A stretch of DNA of 64,000 nt, from NCBI GenBank assembly GCA_963377175.1, contig CAUJNA010001502.1, forward strand, positions 35,001-99,000. Direction: 5' to 3'. The stretch comes from Effrenium voratum (lineage: Eukaryota > Sar > Dinophyceae > Suessiales > Symbiodiniaceae). The number at the start of each line of letters is the position of its first letter. Position 1 is the first letter of the stretch. A program made the translations under genes and the position numbers. The notes under the pieces were generated by a model. The model made no database searches. It was not told the DNA's origin and was given only the letters and a program-made list of their open reading frames with translations. Positions 48,457-60,181 of this stretch are shown here, in pieces.

Positions 48457-49229
48457 TTGATCATTGCCCCGGGGGCGAAAAAACGGCAACCCTAGAAGAT
48501 CTAGGTTGGTGTCAGCAACCCGCTTCCCCAGATGCCAATGTCGAAGTGAATGGGGGAGGCGGGTTTGACTGATGTTTTTTTGTTTTTTTTGTTTCGGTTC
48601 CCTCCTACGTGCGCACCAAACAAGTTGAGCTTTTCCCTTCCCGCCGCTGAGCGGATTGGCCACCGATGAAAATTTGGCATCAAAAAAGGCCACGAGCTTG
48701 GAAGGGAAAAAATGGCAAAGGCCCATACTCACCTTGCCCAGTTTGGACCTGGAATTACAAAGTTAACCTTCTAGGACCACTGAATATGGACCAAAATGGG
48801 AAGCCATGGAAAAGGTCGGCTTTCGGCAGCTGAGCAAAAGTCAAGGCAAGCCAAGTTTGGCAGTATGGTTGATCCAAACTTGGTCTTGCGAACGAATCTC
48901 CACACTAAATACCCCCCAAGAAACATCTAAGAGATCTGAGCGCAGTGGCAACCGAACCCGTCCCAGCTTGCTGATATTCTCTAACAGTCTGCTTGCAAGC
49001 AAAGGTGAACCTCAGATTTCGGAGGCTGGAGGACCGTACTCAGAGGTTGTCCCGAAGTACTTTCGGAGTACTCCTTGGAATAGCATGGAACTCTTAGTCC
49101 AAAGGGGCCAACATTGATTATCCCTTGATCCGCAAAAGCATGTTGTAGATATTCGGCATTTGTGTACCGGAATGCGAAGGCTAGTTGCTCTCTGCTTGCC
49201 CCCCCCACCACCCCCAAGCTGCTTGCTAC
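48457..49229. other. Non-coding stretch with a GGTTAACC repeat copy
   Basis: Contains GTTAACCTTCTAGGACCAC and GGACCAAAATGGGAAGCC at 48752-48845, another copy of the repeat at 1783-1880. No exon seen. Confidence 0.5.
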
Positions 49230-49306
49230 CAGTCTGCACGCGATCGCGCCTTGGCCATGTTTGCGATCACCAGCAAGTCCCGCTGGCGATTCGCCTGCTG
49301 GATTGC
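49230..49306 (-). CDS. Putative minus-strand exon, AIQQANRQRDLLVIANMAKA...
   Basis: Acceptor tttaacacacccaag and GT donor (GACTG|GTAGC) bracket 77 nt: AIQQANRQRDLLVIANMAKA, then RSRAD, phase 0 in, 2 out. The plus strand reads SARDRALAMFAITSKSRWRF, less protein-like. Not recognised. Confidence 0.5.
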
Positions 49307-49607
49307 CTTGGGTGTGTTAAAGGGTAGCTGCAGAGCAAATCAGCAAAGGCACACGGAAGATAGCTTCCCATTGTCTTCATGTCTTCCAAGTGCTTTTTTT
49401 TTTGCAGGCGGGGGGGGGGGGGGTTCATGATAGGGGTGTATGCAAATACAGTTGGAAGACACAACTTGATGAGTACCGGGCACACCAGGCCAAGCCGACT
49501 TTCACAAGCCCGAGAGGGGTCACCAACCTGGACGTGACGTATACGACAGGGTATGATTTGAGGTTACTTTTTTGGGATAGTTTAAATGGGGCATCATAAA
49601 TTGAGGC

Positions 49608-49737
49608 GTCCATCCAATTGAAGACGGACCACATAGGCGTTTTCACCGACGAAGAAGTTGGCCCCCTTCGCATTCCATCGACCCTGTTGACGACCAAGGA
49701 GAAAGAACCCTGGGCCATCGACATCGTCTACAAGAAC
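49608..49737 (-). CDS. Putative minus-strand exon, DDVDGPGFFLLGRQQGRW...
   Basis: A strong acceptor (gcatatgttcttgtag), then DVDGPGFFLLGRQQGRWNAK, then GANFFVGENAYVVRLQLDG in 130 nt to a possible GC donor (GGAC|GCCTC). Gly/Phe-rich, beta-like. The plus strand is open as well (TDHIGVFTDEEVGPLRIPST), so strand is likely rather than certain. Confidence 0.48.
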
Positions 49738-49739
49738 AT

Positions 49740-50708
49740 ATGCATTCATCATCGTTGTTTGCAGAACCCCAGCAGTTTCCCCGTCTTCGAAAGAGACTCG
49801 GTCTGAGGCTACTTACGCCCTCTGGTGATGGAAAAGGCCGCGCCCCTCCAACATGGTGCTGCTGATGGTCAGGGACTTGGGCTCAGCTCGGCGTGCATCT
49901 CACCACTGCAACTTCTGGCCGTGCTCTCTCATTTTGATGGGTGCCTCTGCTTTGCTGTGTCTGTAGAACTTAAGCGGCACTATGTCCGCACTGACAATCC
50001 ATAATCCTTATATAGGGAAGCCAATAGACAGGGGACCGGTTCCGTACGTAACTCAAGGGAAGGATCTTGCGGATTACCTTTGAACAGCCAGAAGGATCCC
50101 AAGTAAGCGGGCTACATCATTCAAAGTTTGTTTGGCCCCAGCAAAGATCTCCATAATAAACGATCTTATGAAATCACAAAAAAGCTCCGCGACGGGGGGC
50201 CCTTGAGTAGGGAGACATATGCATGTAAGGCTAAGCCCGAGTAAGCCTCATGAAAGACTACCAAGGCCTTCTGACGGGAAACCTTGAAAAAAGCAACCCC
50301 TGTATGGCCTCGTGATATCTGTTGGTTGAGTGGACGCCACAATTGGTGAAAAACCGCTAAGGTATCAACCACAACAAGTGCTAAATGCTGTCATTTGCAA
50401 AGACGACAAACAAATCCCCGGCCTCAAATTGGGAATCACAGCGAGCATGTTTTGGAGAAGAGCCCGTTGTGCGTTGATCACCCTAATAGTTTGGCCAAGG
50501 TCTGCAGCCAAAGGACGTACTTGTCCACCTCCTGCGGGCCATCCTCAGGAGATTCTCGGCTGTCATCAGCTAGCCTGGTGAGCGATGGAGGGGTTTCCTG
50601 CTGGTTCGGATCAATCCGGAGGCCGGTAAAAATTAGGGCTGGCTCCACGTTGAAGAAGGAGCTTGTCGGTTTTAGGTTCCTTTGGCATGTGGGAGACTCC
50701 GAGTTTTC
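49740..50708. other. Non-coding stretch
   Basis: No exon-like island or clear repeat recognised. Confidence 0.35.
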
Positions 50709-50806
50709 AGTTCCTGAGTGGATTGGCCCAAACAAGCCTGGACTTTTTATGTACCACTAAAATGATTTTCCCAAAATGTTTGTAGTCCAGGAACTCAGGG
50801 AGTGAG
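50709..50806. mobile_element. ACTCAGGAAGTGAG-family foldback element, copy 1
   Basis: The left end is TTCCTGAGTGGATTGGCCC and the right end AGTCCAGGAACTCAGGGAGTG. The middle has TACCACTAAAATG. Related elements are at 50958-51064, 57155-57260 and 60182-60262, with fragments near 760, 1640, 4250 and 62495. The end motif also forms the exon-intron border at 16608. Confidence 0.6.
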
Positions 50807-50957
50807 TCCCGATTACCGTGTTCTAATGTTAGAGATTCAAGAGGGGTTTGAACTGTTTGGGCTACAAGGGGACCACAAGGGTTGTTTCAGTTTGCGGGTG
50901 ATTTCACCATTTCCCCACCGAGCACCAGCAAGTTCGTCCTTCCAGTGTCAACAATTG

Positions 50958-51064
50958 CCTCACTTCCTGAGTAGACTGACCAACAAACGTAGCCAAACGG
51001 TTTGTTTACCGCTGAAAATTGTCCGAACCCAAAAAGCTTGAAGCGAGGAACTCAGCGAGCAAGT
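50958..51064. mobile_element. ACTCAGGAAGTGAG-family foldback element, copy 2
   Basis: Left CTCACTTCCTGAGTAGACTG, middle TTTGTTTACCGCTGAAAATT, right GAGGAACTCAGCGAGCAAG. About 107 nt. Confidence 0.6.
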
Positions 51065-51852
51065 TGCAATCGCAAAGTGCAAGATCAGTCGGCCCATTGG
51101 GTCCTGAACCAAACTGCAGTGGTTCGAATGGCTAAGCCACCCACTTTTGGAGGCCCACCCCCCAAGAGGCTCTTCAGGGGTATGGTCCGCATTAGGTGTT
51201 CCTTGCCCTCATTAAAAGAACAGCCTTGGGACCCAGTTTGGATGATGACAAGAGGTAAACAATGGTGGTTATATAAACCCCCATCGTTTTCATGTTTGTT
51301 TGAACCCCAGGGCTACAACTGCCAGTTCTGCGTTGGCCAAGAAGTTTCCCGTGCTTCAATTACTACAGCAAGTCTTTGGCTGCCAAGAGTGGCCTGCCTG
51401 CAATCCACTGGCGTCGGATCGGCGTTGAGAATAGGCTTCTTCGGATAATTGCGTGTTGTCCGGCTTGGGCTCTGTTGGTCATGTTGCCGGAACCCGTCCA
51501 ATGCAAACCCGTTCAGCTCCACAAAACAAATGGAGAGCCGGATTTTTTGGGCGACCTTAGATTATCCAAGTCGCCAAGAAACACTTCCCGAGGCAAGTAG
51601 AGCAGTCGAAAGCAACTTGAGAGCTGCACACGTTAGATGTATTTGTCTTTTTGAGGAGTACCAAGGGCGCTATATACAGCACAGCTACAACTACTGAAGG
51701 GAAACATACATCACTCCCTCCTTCCCCTGTCTTCTTGTTTATCTCTCTTAGTTCTTCCTGTTCTTTGCTCTTTCCTCGCTTTTCTATGGGGCAGAACACC
51801 TAAACCAAGAGCTTGAGCATGATAGGATTTGGAAGTTCCTTTTTGGCTGGCC

Positions 51853-51889
51853 ATTCCAGTCGCCCCTGTGTCCATGCGTAGTAGATGAC
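51853..51889 (-). CDS. Possible minus-strand mini-exon, VIYYAWTQGRLEW
   Basis: Acceptor ggtgcagaacttgcag, then VIYYAWTQGRLEW to a GC-type donor. Short, and boundaries are approximate. Listed because the acceptor and the aromatic-rich peptide fit the surrounding minus-strand exons. Confidence 0.3.
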
Positions 51890-51964
51890 CTGCAAGTTCT
51901 GCACCATATTCCAAGACCTGAATTGAGGGCCCCCTGGTGAGCTGGCCAAAAGCGGTCTGGGCAC

Positions 51965-52033
51965 ATGAAGACGGCGCGCACCACAAAGTCCAGCAAAGAG
52001 CTGCTGAAGGTGCTGCCTCGAGCGAAACTGAAC
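51965..52033 (-). CDS. Putative minus-strand mini-exon, FSFARGSTFSSSLLDFVVRA
   Basis: Acceptor cacttggttccag and GT donor (TTCAT|GTGCCC) bracket 69 nt: FSFARGSTFSSSLLDFVVRA VF. The other minus frames (VQFRSRQHLQQLFAGLCGAR) and the plus strand are open too, so the frame is the best guess. Hydrophobic in the second half. Confidence 0.42.
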
Positions 52034-52076
52034 CTGGAACCAACCAAGTGCATGGGAGTCTTGTTGCCACCTTTTG

Positions 52077-52167
52077 CTAGGTCTCCCAGTCGTGCCCTAC
52101 TCCCCTACTAAAGTAGACTACAGAGAAAAGGGTACCCTTGTTCTAACCTCTCTACTGGAGGACCTAG
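52077..52167 (-). mobile_element. CTAGGTCC-family foldback element, copy 4 (inverted)
   Basis: Begins CTAGGTCTCCCAGT and ends ACTGGAGGACCTAG. The interior is the reverse complement of the other copies (CCCCTACTAAAGTAGACTAC, then TTCTAACCTCTCTACTGG). 91 nt, the shortest copy. Confidence 0.78.
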
Positions 52168-52571
52168 TTTGAGGCATTTGGCGACGACTGAAACGATTTC
52201 AACATGCCCTCCTTTCCATGTGACATCTCCTTTTGGGTGATTTCTGTTGAGGTAGGGTTCCCGATATTCCGCTAGTGCCCTTTGGCTGGTTATTCGCATC
52301 ATTGTTGAGCCATGCTGAATAGTGTTTCCTCTTGGGGTGCTGCTTCAGGAGACATCGGTCATTTCAGTGGCACCCATGAGGTCCCTTTTTCTGGGCGGCG
52401 TCCGCTCCAAATCAACGTCAAGGGTTCTTCTGAACAACTGGGGTGCCACTTGTTTAGATTGACGCCTTTTTTGGGGTTGCTGGTAAAGGGGGATTACTGG
52501 TCGGGGGTCCCCCCCTTTAAAGAATTGCTGCTGGATGAGAGCTCACAATCCTGAGTTGCCCAAAGGACCCA

Positions 52572-52640
52572 GGAATACAAGGTTAACCTTTTGGGCCCTT
52601 GATTCCATTGTGGGCAAGGCCAAAGGTCGATTCTGAGAAC
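52572..52640 (+). repeat. GGTTAACC-family repeat, diverged copy
   Basis: GGTTAACCTTTTGGGCCCTT, then GGGCAAGGCCAAAGGTCG. Compare 1783-1880. Confidence 0.5.
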
Positions 52641-52739
52641 AGGGTTCCACCTAGGGGAATGAACCACCGTATTCCTATTCCTGTACACCCTGGGATTACG
52701 CCGCGCCCGTTGAGGAATCATCCTATGCTAGCCTATTTC

Positions 52740-53100
52740 TAGATACAACCCAGTATTTATGTTTATTTGGGATTATGTTGGGCAATTTCCCTAGGGTGTA
52801 CTCCCAGGGTGCAACAGGCAAATCCTTAGAGTTTAAGTCTGCCTTGGGGGATTCCAACAGAGACTAAATAAGCTACAAGAACCAGGGGTTCAACTCTCCC
52901 GCCAATTCAACCACCAATTGGCCAGGGGCCACTGGAATCCCGCATCAAAGCTTGATCAAATTACTGGTGGTGGTTTCAATTGAAATTGCCACTGTTGGAG
53001 CTTCCAATCCCCAGAAACCACCGACTACAAACACCAAGTACTTGGATGATCAGCCAACTTCGTAAGTAGCTTATGACAATGGTAAGGGGACCAACCCCAG
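52740..53100. other. Non-coding stretch with half of a foldback element
   Basis: CCCTAGGGTGTACTCCCAGG near 52790 resembles the right arm of the element at 62752-62876 (CCCAAGGGTGTAATCCCGGG). No exon. Confidence 0.4.
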
Positions 53101-53136
53101 TTACTCAAGTCATAACCATGGTAAAACTCAACTTAC

Positions 53137-53262
53137 CTGACGTTGGTTGATTATCGAATTCGTGGAAAGCTGGAAAGAATTGCAGGGCGATTCGCGCGTC
53201 TTCGTCTTTCGCCGGGCCGCGCTTCTTGGCCACCCATCCCACCGTGAAGAGCAGGTGCCTCG
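53137..53262 (-). CDS. Putative minus-strand exon, RHLLFTVGWVAKKRGPAKDE...
   Basis: 126 nt reading RHLLFTVGWVAKKRGPAKDE, then DARIALQFFPAFHEF and DNQPTS, ending at a near-perfect donor (TCAG|GTAAGTTG). The acceptor is a plain AG after aaaaaaaagcgag. One of the best-supported minus-strand exons. Domain not recognised. Confidence 0.6.
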
Positions 53263-53299
53263 CTCGCTTTTTTTTCCCAGGGTCTATCCCTAAAAGGGG

Positions 53300-54590
53300 T
53301 ACATACCCCTTATAAAGTGGGATGGAAACCAGGAAAGCCAAGGGGTATGAACAAGGGATAGGTCATCCAAACGGACGGCCGGGATCTGGACTGGATATCC
53401 CATTCATCCGAGAACAACCCTTGGTTGCTGTAGCGCCCCCTCTGCAAAAAATGAACACTTGTTGTGGCCTGGTCTTTTGAAAATCCGAATTGCTTCAACC
53501 AAAAAGTTAAAGTCGAAAGATCCAACCAACTTGCCATACAGAACTGGAACTGAATCTTTACGTTGTCAACTAAACCGCACGGCTGTCGCGGCACGAGGGG
53601 CTCCGTTCACGAGAGGCTTTGATAAGGCATTCGCTTTCGTGTCGCGTACACGAATGCAAAGGTTTTAGTAGGGGGGTTCATGTGGCTGGTCTTCGCCTTT
53701 TCCTTGACAGCCTTGTGCGTAGCTGTCTTTGCTACCTAGGACTCCAGGTGTAGAGCTTGGCATCAAGCCATAAAGTGGAAACTTGAAAAAACAACCTCTG
53801 CAAAAGAGAGAACGACAAGTGCTATTGACAAGGACTCTTGAAAAACAAGTCCAACTCTCTTGAAACAAAAGGAAAAGGAGAGACAGGATCGAGCCGCTTT
53901 GTCTTCTTGTTAATGCTTGCTTTTGCATTGATTTGGTTGGTTGGCTGGACGAAGGTTGAGCCCAAAGGTGAGCCTAGGGGCCATGACGGAAAACTGTAGC
54001 CCCAGGCCGCTTTGTTTGAGAGCCTCGCTTGAAACACCAGAAAACGTCTCTATCGCATGAGCACAGACAGGTCTGGAACAAAGTAAGTCCAATGTCCGTC
54101 CCTTGCCTCGGCCTTCATGGAGGAACATAGGGCACACCCAGAAACAGCATTCCCTTGAGGTTAGCGACCACTTGCATGTTGCCGCAATCATGAACAGACC
54201 TCGGAATCAACTCATGTTTTGTGGGTTCTCACTGAATATCGTAAAGGGGGGTTCCACTTCCTTTCAACCAACTCACCTTTGGCTTTCTGGAAGGGAGTTC
54301 AACCACCAGGCTGGTGCCAACCCCCCCCATGTTGTTTCCCTGAAAAGAAGCAACAACGGAACAACTATTTATTTAGCCCCCTGGGCAGTTTGGCGTCTGA
54401 TTCACGTGTTCACAGGGATTCCCAAAGTTGTTTATCTGCTGGTGGCCGCTTGGTCGCAGCCCTCTACTCAAACCAAAAAGCACCAAGAAAGCCGCCAAAC
54501 AACAGAGGACAGCTGATGAAGGACAGTGGAATTCACCCAAACCACAAGCAAAGCACGCGGGAAAAGCAAAGACCCGAAACAACAAAGAAC
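53300..54590. other. Non-coding stretch
   Basis: No exon-like island. Open frames here lack splice context. Confidence 0.35.
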
Positions 54591-54595
54591 AATCA

Positions 54596-54882
<287 letters not shown>

Positions 54883-55019
54883 AACCAAACAAACAACAAG
54901 AAGAACCAACACAATACCACGCACGGTGCAGGTCAACGGAGCAAACGTCGACCCCTTCGGTCCCTCTCGCAAACGAATCCCGGCCCCCCCCCCCCCCGCC
55001 TGGCCGCCTGGCGCCGCAC

Positions 55020-55070
55020 CTGCAAAGGCACCGAGGTGGAGGCCTCTTGAAGCACCCGCTCCAGCTTCTC
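55020..55070 (-). CDS. Putative minus-strand mini-exon, EKLERVLQEASTSVPLQ
   Basis: Acceptor ccacctctgacag and GT donor (TTGCAG|GTGCGG) enclose exactly 17 codons, phase 0: EKLERVLQEASTSVPLQ. Both sites are canonical. Very short, which limits confidence. Not recognised. Confidence 0.5.
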
Positions 55071-55099
55071 CTGTCAGAGGTGAGGTCACCAAGCCACCG

Positions 55100-56440
55100 C
55101 CCGGTGGCTTTTGATGTGCTTTGTGGTTGGGTGGAGGCCCGAAAAACTGCGCAAGTAAACTGACCACGGCCAACAAAACCATGGCAAGTTGCGGCAGATT
55201 AGACAAAAATCCTTTTTCCCGGACGTGCAATATTTAAGGCATCCACTGTAGCTCCACAATTGCTAGAAATTTGCATCCCTACCCCCTTGGCTCCTTCAAT
55301 TTCCTATTTGGATGCTACCCCGAAAAGACACAACCCCCCCCCCACCCCGGCTGATCCTGCGCATTGGAGCAGGGCGTCATAGGATTCCGGAGCTCAAAAT
55401 CTGCATCCAGACAGTGAGGTCAGTGCAAAGACCCTGACTAGACATTAGTCATTTTCTCCTGCGACCTTGTTTGTCGCATGCATGCGGTAGCACGAAGTTG
55501 CATTGGGCATGTTGTCTACTGATTTCTGCCGATCCAACCCCTTGGTGGGAACTATCATGACACGGGAGGACTACACCAGCCAAATTGTTCTGGGGACAAA
55601 CTGAGGGATCTCAGTCCTGGGTTCGCATTAACTTGTGCAATTTGACAAGGGCAGGAATTGTGATCCCCTTTAGCCCGTCATAGATGCAACTGACCTGCTT
55701 CCGAGCCCCTCATTTCAGGTTCCTTGTTCCCGAATTTTCCGAGGCCTGCCAACAAACTAAAGCATGGCTGTGTTTTTTGGGCACGCCCCCTTTTGGTTGG
55801 TGTTAGCACGGAAACAAAAAGGATAACCGCCTTTTTTTTATTTTTGGTTGGGCCTTTTTGGGCGAACCCCTTTTTGGTTGGTGTCAACAGGGGGGCCAAA
55901 AGGAAAATCACATTTTTGGGGGCCCAAGCCTTGACAAAAAGACGAGCGCCCGCACGGGCCCTGGACGCGTCTCTCCTGCTGACTCCCCCTCCGCTTCAAG
56001 GTGCCCCTCGCGGGCTTGGCCTCACGCAGGCTGAGGCCAATGGGTTGGATTGAATGTTGGTCCCTTTAACACGATCATTAAAATCATTAAAACTAGGCTG
56101 GAAAAAAGGGACCCCAGCAACAAAATATATGTTGGAAACAAAGGGACCCCAAAAAATGCAAAAAAGCAAAAAGGGGAGCTAATTCTGGGGAAGTAAAGGC
56201 AACCCTGAGATGATTACTGCAACTCCTTTACAATAGGCAACGTGCAGCTCAATTCGAGCGATCAGCTTCACTGATTTGCAAGGGCCGCGTGGTATGTACA
56301 ACACCAACTTGTTGACCAACAAGCCTCCTTCTGCCCTCAAAGTGGAGCCCAAATGAGGCTTCCTTCAACAACCGGTGGTCTCAGCAGCCAACAAGCCCGC
56401 AGATAGCGGCAAGCTGTTCTGGTTCTAACTTCAATCACAG
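55100..56440. other. Non-coding stretch
   Basis: Contains two TTTTTGGTTGGTGT-AAAGG-AAAA copies (55785-55830 and 55862-55915), related to one at 35110-35165 (TTTTTGGTTGGTTTAAAAGG). No exon. Confidence 0.45.
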
Positions 56441-56454
56441 ACGGGGGGAGGTGC

Positions 56455-56605
56455 CACTGTGCAGCAGCAGGGTGCTGTGCTGCAGGCCGAGACATGCAGA
56501 GTTATGCAGGGTGCCGTTGCAGGGTGCTGCTGCAGGGTGCTGTTACAGGGTTGTGCAGCAGGCCGAGACTCAGAGTTGCGCAGAGTGCCGTTGCAGGCGT
56601 CTTCC
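56455..56605 (+). repeat. Short tandem repeats, GCAGGGTGCTGTT
   Basis: GCAGGGTGCTG/GCAGGGTGCCGTT units and GCAGGCCGAGACTCAGAG repeats, two to four times each. Confidence 0.75.
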
Positions 56606-56831
56606 GGTCGTAGTCCGGGTCTTCTGGCCATCATCTCGAATTGGCGAAGCCCTCTGTGAGGCGGCGCGTTAAGCAAATCCACAAAACATCCGGCAAGCGA
56701 GTGCGAATGTCGCAATATTGTCTTTGCAGATTTGGGCGGAGCACTCTGTTGTAAGAGCTACTTTGGCCGCTCTGCCCGGCACGTTAAGCGAATCCGCCAA
56801 AACATCGACTCTGAAAGGCAGCGGGGTTGGG

Positions 56832-57080
56832 ATTGGTACCCTTTTTGATGCTTGCCTCAGTTCCCCCCCCCCCCCCAAAACAAGAAAGCATTGGCACCCT
56901 GTTTCTGGTTGCTTCATTTCCCCGTCCCCCCCCCCCCTCAAACAGAAAAACAAGAGAAAGTATTGGTACCCTTTTTATGGTTGCTTCATTTCCCCGTCCC
57001 CCCTCAAAAGAAGAAACAGCATCGGTACCCTTTTTATGGTTGATTCATGTGCCCGTCCCAAGAATAGTTATTGAAAGAAA
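56832..57080 (+). repeat. Four tandem units, GGTACCCTTTTTATGGTTGC
   Basis: Units of about 60-73 nt: ATTGGTACCCTTTTT-ATGG, TTGCTTCATTTCCCCGTCCC, a C-run of variable length, then AACAAGAAAGC. Length differences come mainly from the poly-C tract. Confidence 0.88.
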
Positions 57081-57154
57081 GGGGGCTTTCAAGGCACCCT
57101 CTTTAAAAGCAACAAAGTGAGTAGCCCCAGCTCCGGAACGGCTCCCTTCCAACA

Positions 57155-57260
57155 ACTTACTTCCTAAGTTGAAGTAATAAGTAACAGAAACAAACCTCCT
57201 CTTCACCACTAAAATCGTCCAACCCCCCAAAAATATTGAGTTCGTGAACTCAGGAAGTGC
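57155..57260. mobile_element. ACTCAGGAAGTG-family foldback element, copy 3
   Basis: Left ACTTACTTCCTAAGTTGAAG, middle TTCACCACTAAAATCGTCC, right GTTCGTGAACTCAGGAAGTG. Confidence 0.6.
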
Positions 57261-57289
57261 GACTAGCCATGGTCAGTTGGATGGTTTGC

Positions 57290-57350
57290 CCCGCGCCTTC
57301 AGCATCGCCGGCACCTCAGAGAGCTTGCAGCGCACGTTGTCGTAGCCCGC
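57290..57350 (-). CDS. Putative minus-strand mini-exon, AGYDNVRCKLSEVPAMLKAR
   Basis: Acceptor gacatagaccgccag, then exactly 20 codons, AGYDNVRCKLSEVPAMLKAR, plus G to a GC donor (CGGG|GCAAAC). Not recognised. Confidence 0.52.
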
Positions 57351-58351
57351 CTGGCGGTCTATGTCTTAACAGGGATCCTTACATTATACACCTGAACATT
57401 GCCGTGTAAATTGTGGTTTCCCCTTATTTTGGTGGAAAAAGCCATGTTTCAAATGGGCAAAACGTATCTTTTAAGGAGCCCTGCTTAAGAGAAACCCATG
57501 GCACAAACTTGGGGTGTCCGAGCCGTGTCCATGTTTGGAAGCTCCCAAAGTGGCAGTTCTTAACCGAAGATTCCCGGTAATTTGATCAACTGTTGCAGGG
57601 GAATTCCAGTAACCCCAAACTGGGCTGCTCAAAGGAGACTGAGGAAACGCAAAGGCAACAGGGTGGGAGTTTGGATCATAGCAATGGGTTGCTCCAATTC
57701 TAACCTGGAACTTTTGGGTAGCAACTTGGCCCCAGAAAAAACAACTCAGGGAAACTGCTGCAAAACTTGACGTTGTAGGGAAGCAGTGATCCAAAGGTTC
57801 TGTTAGAAACAGTAGTCTTCCAGGAGGTTGTCCAAAAGGCTGAACTTATGTGTATCCATCGTGCTTTTGTGTGAAGGAATCCCATTTCACGAGTTCGAAA
57901 CGGTTGGCTTGATAGCCTGGTCAAACCAAAGCGCAAGCCAGGCTTCCCCTCCTGATTGTTTGGGGTGCCCTGGTGGCAAAACTATCCAGCAGGACAGAAG
58001 GAATATGTTTGGCACGGGTCCATCAAACATGACCTTTGATTTCCAGTCCACCCCCTTTTCCCCAAACCACAAACGAACGGCGAAGCCAGCCGGTTGAAAA
58101 CCAAAGCCCTCGCGGTGATACACTACGACATGCTGGGAGGCTTCCATGCTAGCTCAAAGGTATCCTTCTGCAAAAATGACACGAATCTAAAACCTGACAT
58201 TAGGAATCCGCAAGCAAAGGGCCTGCACCACGGTGTGCTGGTCTTAATAATCACCAGCAAACCCAATTCGATTCCGGCGTGAAAACTGGGTGGGCCATCC
58301 CCAAGATGCTGTGGCCACCTTACTGATTGGGTCATCATGGCAATGTTGACC

Positions 58352-58580
58352 CCGGATTAATAAACTCGTCCCATTATTAGAGGGGTGTTCCCTCCAAAAG
58401 TGGTCTGAATCCCCACTAAAAGAATTGAGACACACCCCGATCAAAATCAACCAGGCAGTTATTAACCCGGGGTTTCACTTACCATGATGTCTTTCTATGG
58501 GGTGTCCTCTTTTAGTGGCGATTCAGACCACTTTTGGAGGGAACACCCCACCCTTCTTCTGGGACAGTTTATTTATCCGG
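58352..58580. mobile_element. Large inverted-repeat foldback element
   Basis: Arms 58352-58423 and 58509-58580 are inverted copies: GTTCCCTCCAAAAGTGGTCT then GAATCCCCACTAAAAGA on the left, TCTTTTAGTGGCGATTCAGA then CCACTTTTGGAGGGAAC on the right. The outer ends are CCCGGATTAATAAACT and AGTTTATTTATCCGGG. The spacer is about 85 nt. Non-coding, MITE-like. Confidence 0.8.
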
Positions 58581-58699
58581 GCTTAACATTAACAAGAAAC
58601 AAAGTTTAACGTTCAGTGGGTTAAATGGAAACTACCATTCTAAACACTAAAAGGCTAAAAAGCTAAGGAACCGGATGGCTGGGAGCCACCAAGATAAGC

Positions 58700-58835
58700 G
58701 GACGAACGGCTGAACCGCCGCTCCGATGGCGGAGCGCCGCGCGCCGCGCGCCCGCAGGAGCTCGCTGCCGGAGGTCAAGTGGGGCACCGCCGCCACGTTG
58801 CCGCCCTTCCCCAGCACCGAGACGAAGCGATGCAC
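58700..58835 (-). CDS. Putative minus-strand exon, VHRFVSVLGKGGNVAAVPHL...
   Basis: Acceptor gcggtgtcccag, then 45 codons plus one base to a GC donor (GTCC|GCTTAT): VHRFVSVLGKGGNVAAVPHL, then TSGSELLRARGARRSAIGAA, then VQPFV. Very GC-rich against an AT-rich surround. Not recognised. Confidence 0.55.
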
Positions 58836-59956
58836 CTGGGACACCGCCATCTATATGTTTCACGGATATATGGGTGGCTCGTATCTTTAAAGTTGATATG
58901 TACCCCTATTTTTGGGGTGGTTTTGATTGGAGACCTAAATGAAAATACATGTTCGATCTTACATCGAATTGGCAGTGACTGTATCGTGGTTGTGTTTGTG
59001 GCAGAATTGAATTTCTGAACCGTGGCACACTAAGAGGACTACAGGAAGCCCTGATTTGGCTATATTGGGTGCTTTGTCTGGCATACATCACCGCTTTTGT
59101 TTTCTCGCAGATTTATGACGATCCTGAGCCACTCCTGAGGTGAGAAACATGTGCAAGACAGATGCTTGTCCCAAATGAAGGATCCTTAAAGAGAATGGGG
59201 CAGGTACACTTAGAACCGCGATAAGGACGGCAGGAACATCTCTCGGATGTCACATCTCCATCTGGGTATGCAAGAAGAGGTGAGTACGTCTTCACAACCC
59301 TTGGTACAGTTGGAACAAAGGTTGCTTTTTGCAGCCCCCGCTCCGTACTAAAAGTAAACAGAAACAAGAAAACAACCTTGCCAAGAACCGTGAATAACCG
59401 GTTGAACATGAGGAGATACCAGGGGTTGGGTGCCTTGTTGTGCAAACAATGCCAAAAAGAGGACCAAACATCAAAACAAATGGGAGTGCCTTTTTGTCAA
59501 GGGTAGTCCCTTGTTGTGGTTTTAAAAGGGAAACCAAAAGCACACCCAAATGCCATGCAAATGGAGTACTTCCCCCAACCATCCTCAATACGCCCTTCAA
59601 GCATCCTGCGGGAGAGGCCGTTAAGGGGCCATAACTCTTCCGTGGCTCCATCGGTATTGAAGCGGGTTTCTGTTCTTGAGGGTACACCTGTGTGGGGTGG
59701 TGTGAAAGAAAAATCAAGAGGAAACCGATGCCATTTCAGTTTTGTTCTTTAGTGCCCGATTGGGTGGTGACGTTACACAAAAACAAAGGAGCAAGCTCAG
59801 CAAACCTGTTCCGCCATGTTGGGGGGGTCCAACCCAAAATAAGACATGGTATGAGAATGGTCCAAGCCCAGAACCATGTATGGAATTACACAAACCGCGA
59901 AAGGCACCGCCTGGCAGGGGGATTCTGGGTTCTGACTGCTCTCGAGGATGAGGCGC

Positions 59957-60046
59957 GTTGTCGTAGGCGATGTATGGCTGGGCGCACTCTTGCCGCTTCT
60001 TAAAGCCGATGAGCCACCGCACCAGGCGGCCTCGGTAGCCTGCCAG
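59957..60046 (-). CDS. Putative minus-strand exon, LAGYRGRLVRWLIGFKKRQE...
   Basis: Acceptor tcgagacgcag and a GC donor (GACAAC|GCGCCT) enclose exactly 30 codons, phase 0: LAGYRGRLVRWLIGFKKRQE, then CAQPYIAYDN. Not recognised. Confidence 0.52.
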
Positions 60047-60181
60047 CTGCGTCTCGATTTTTTTTTGGCCCAGCGGAAACACAAACCCAGTAGTGAAATT
60101 GGTTCCCTTTAAAACCAAGAAGGGACAATATCTAAGTATTCATTTCAGCAAATGGAAGTAGATGTTAGCCCTTACGCTTCA

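Noticed and set aside
49233..49738. A plus-strand gene with exons SARDRALAMF..., QADFHKPERG..., TDHIGVFTDE...
   Set aside because: The joins were in phase, but the minus strand gave stronger acceptors and more protein-like peptides (AIQQANRQRD..., DVDGPGFFLL...). Kept as an alternative only.
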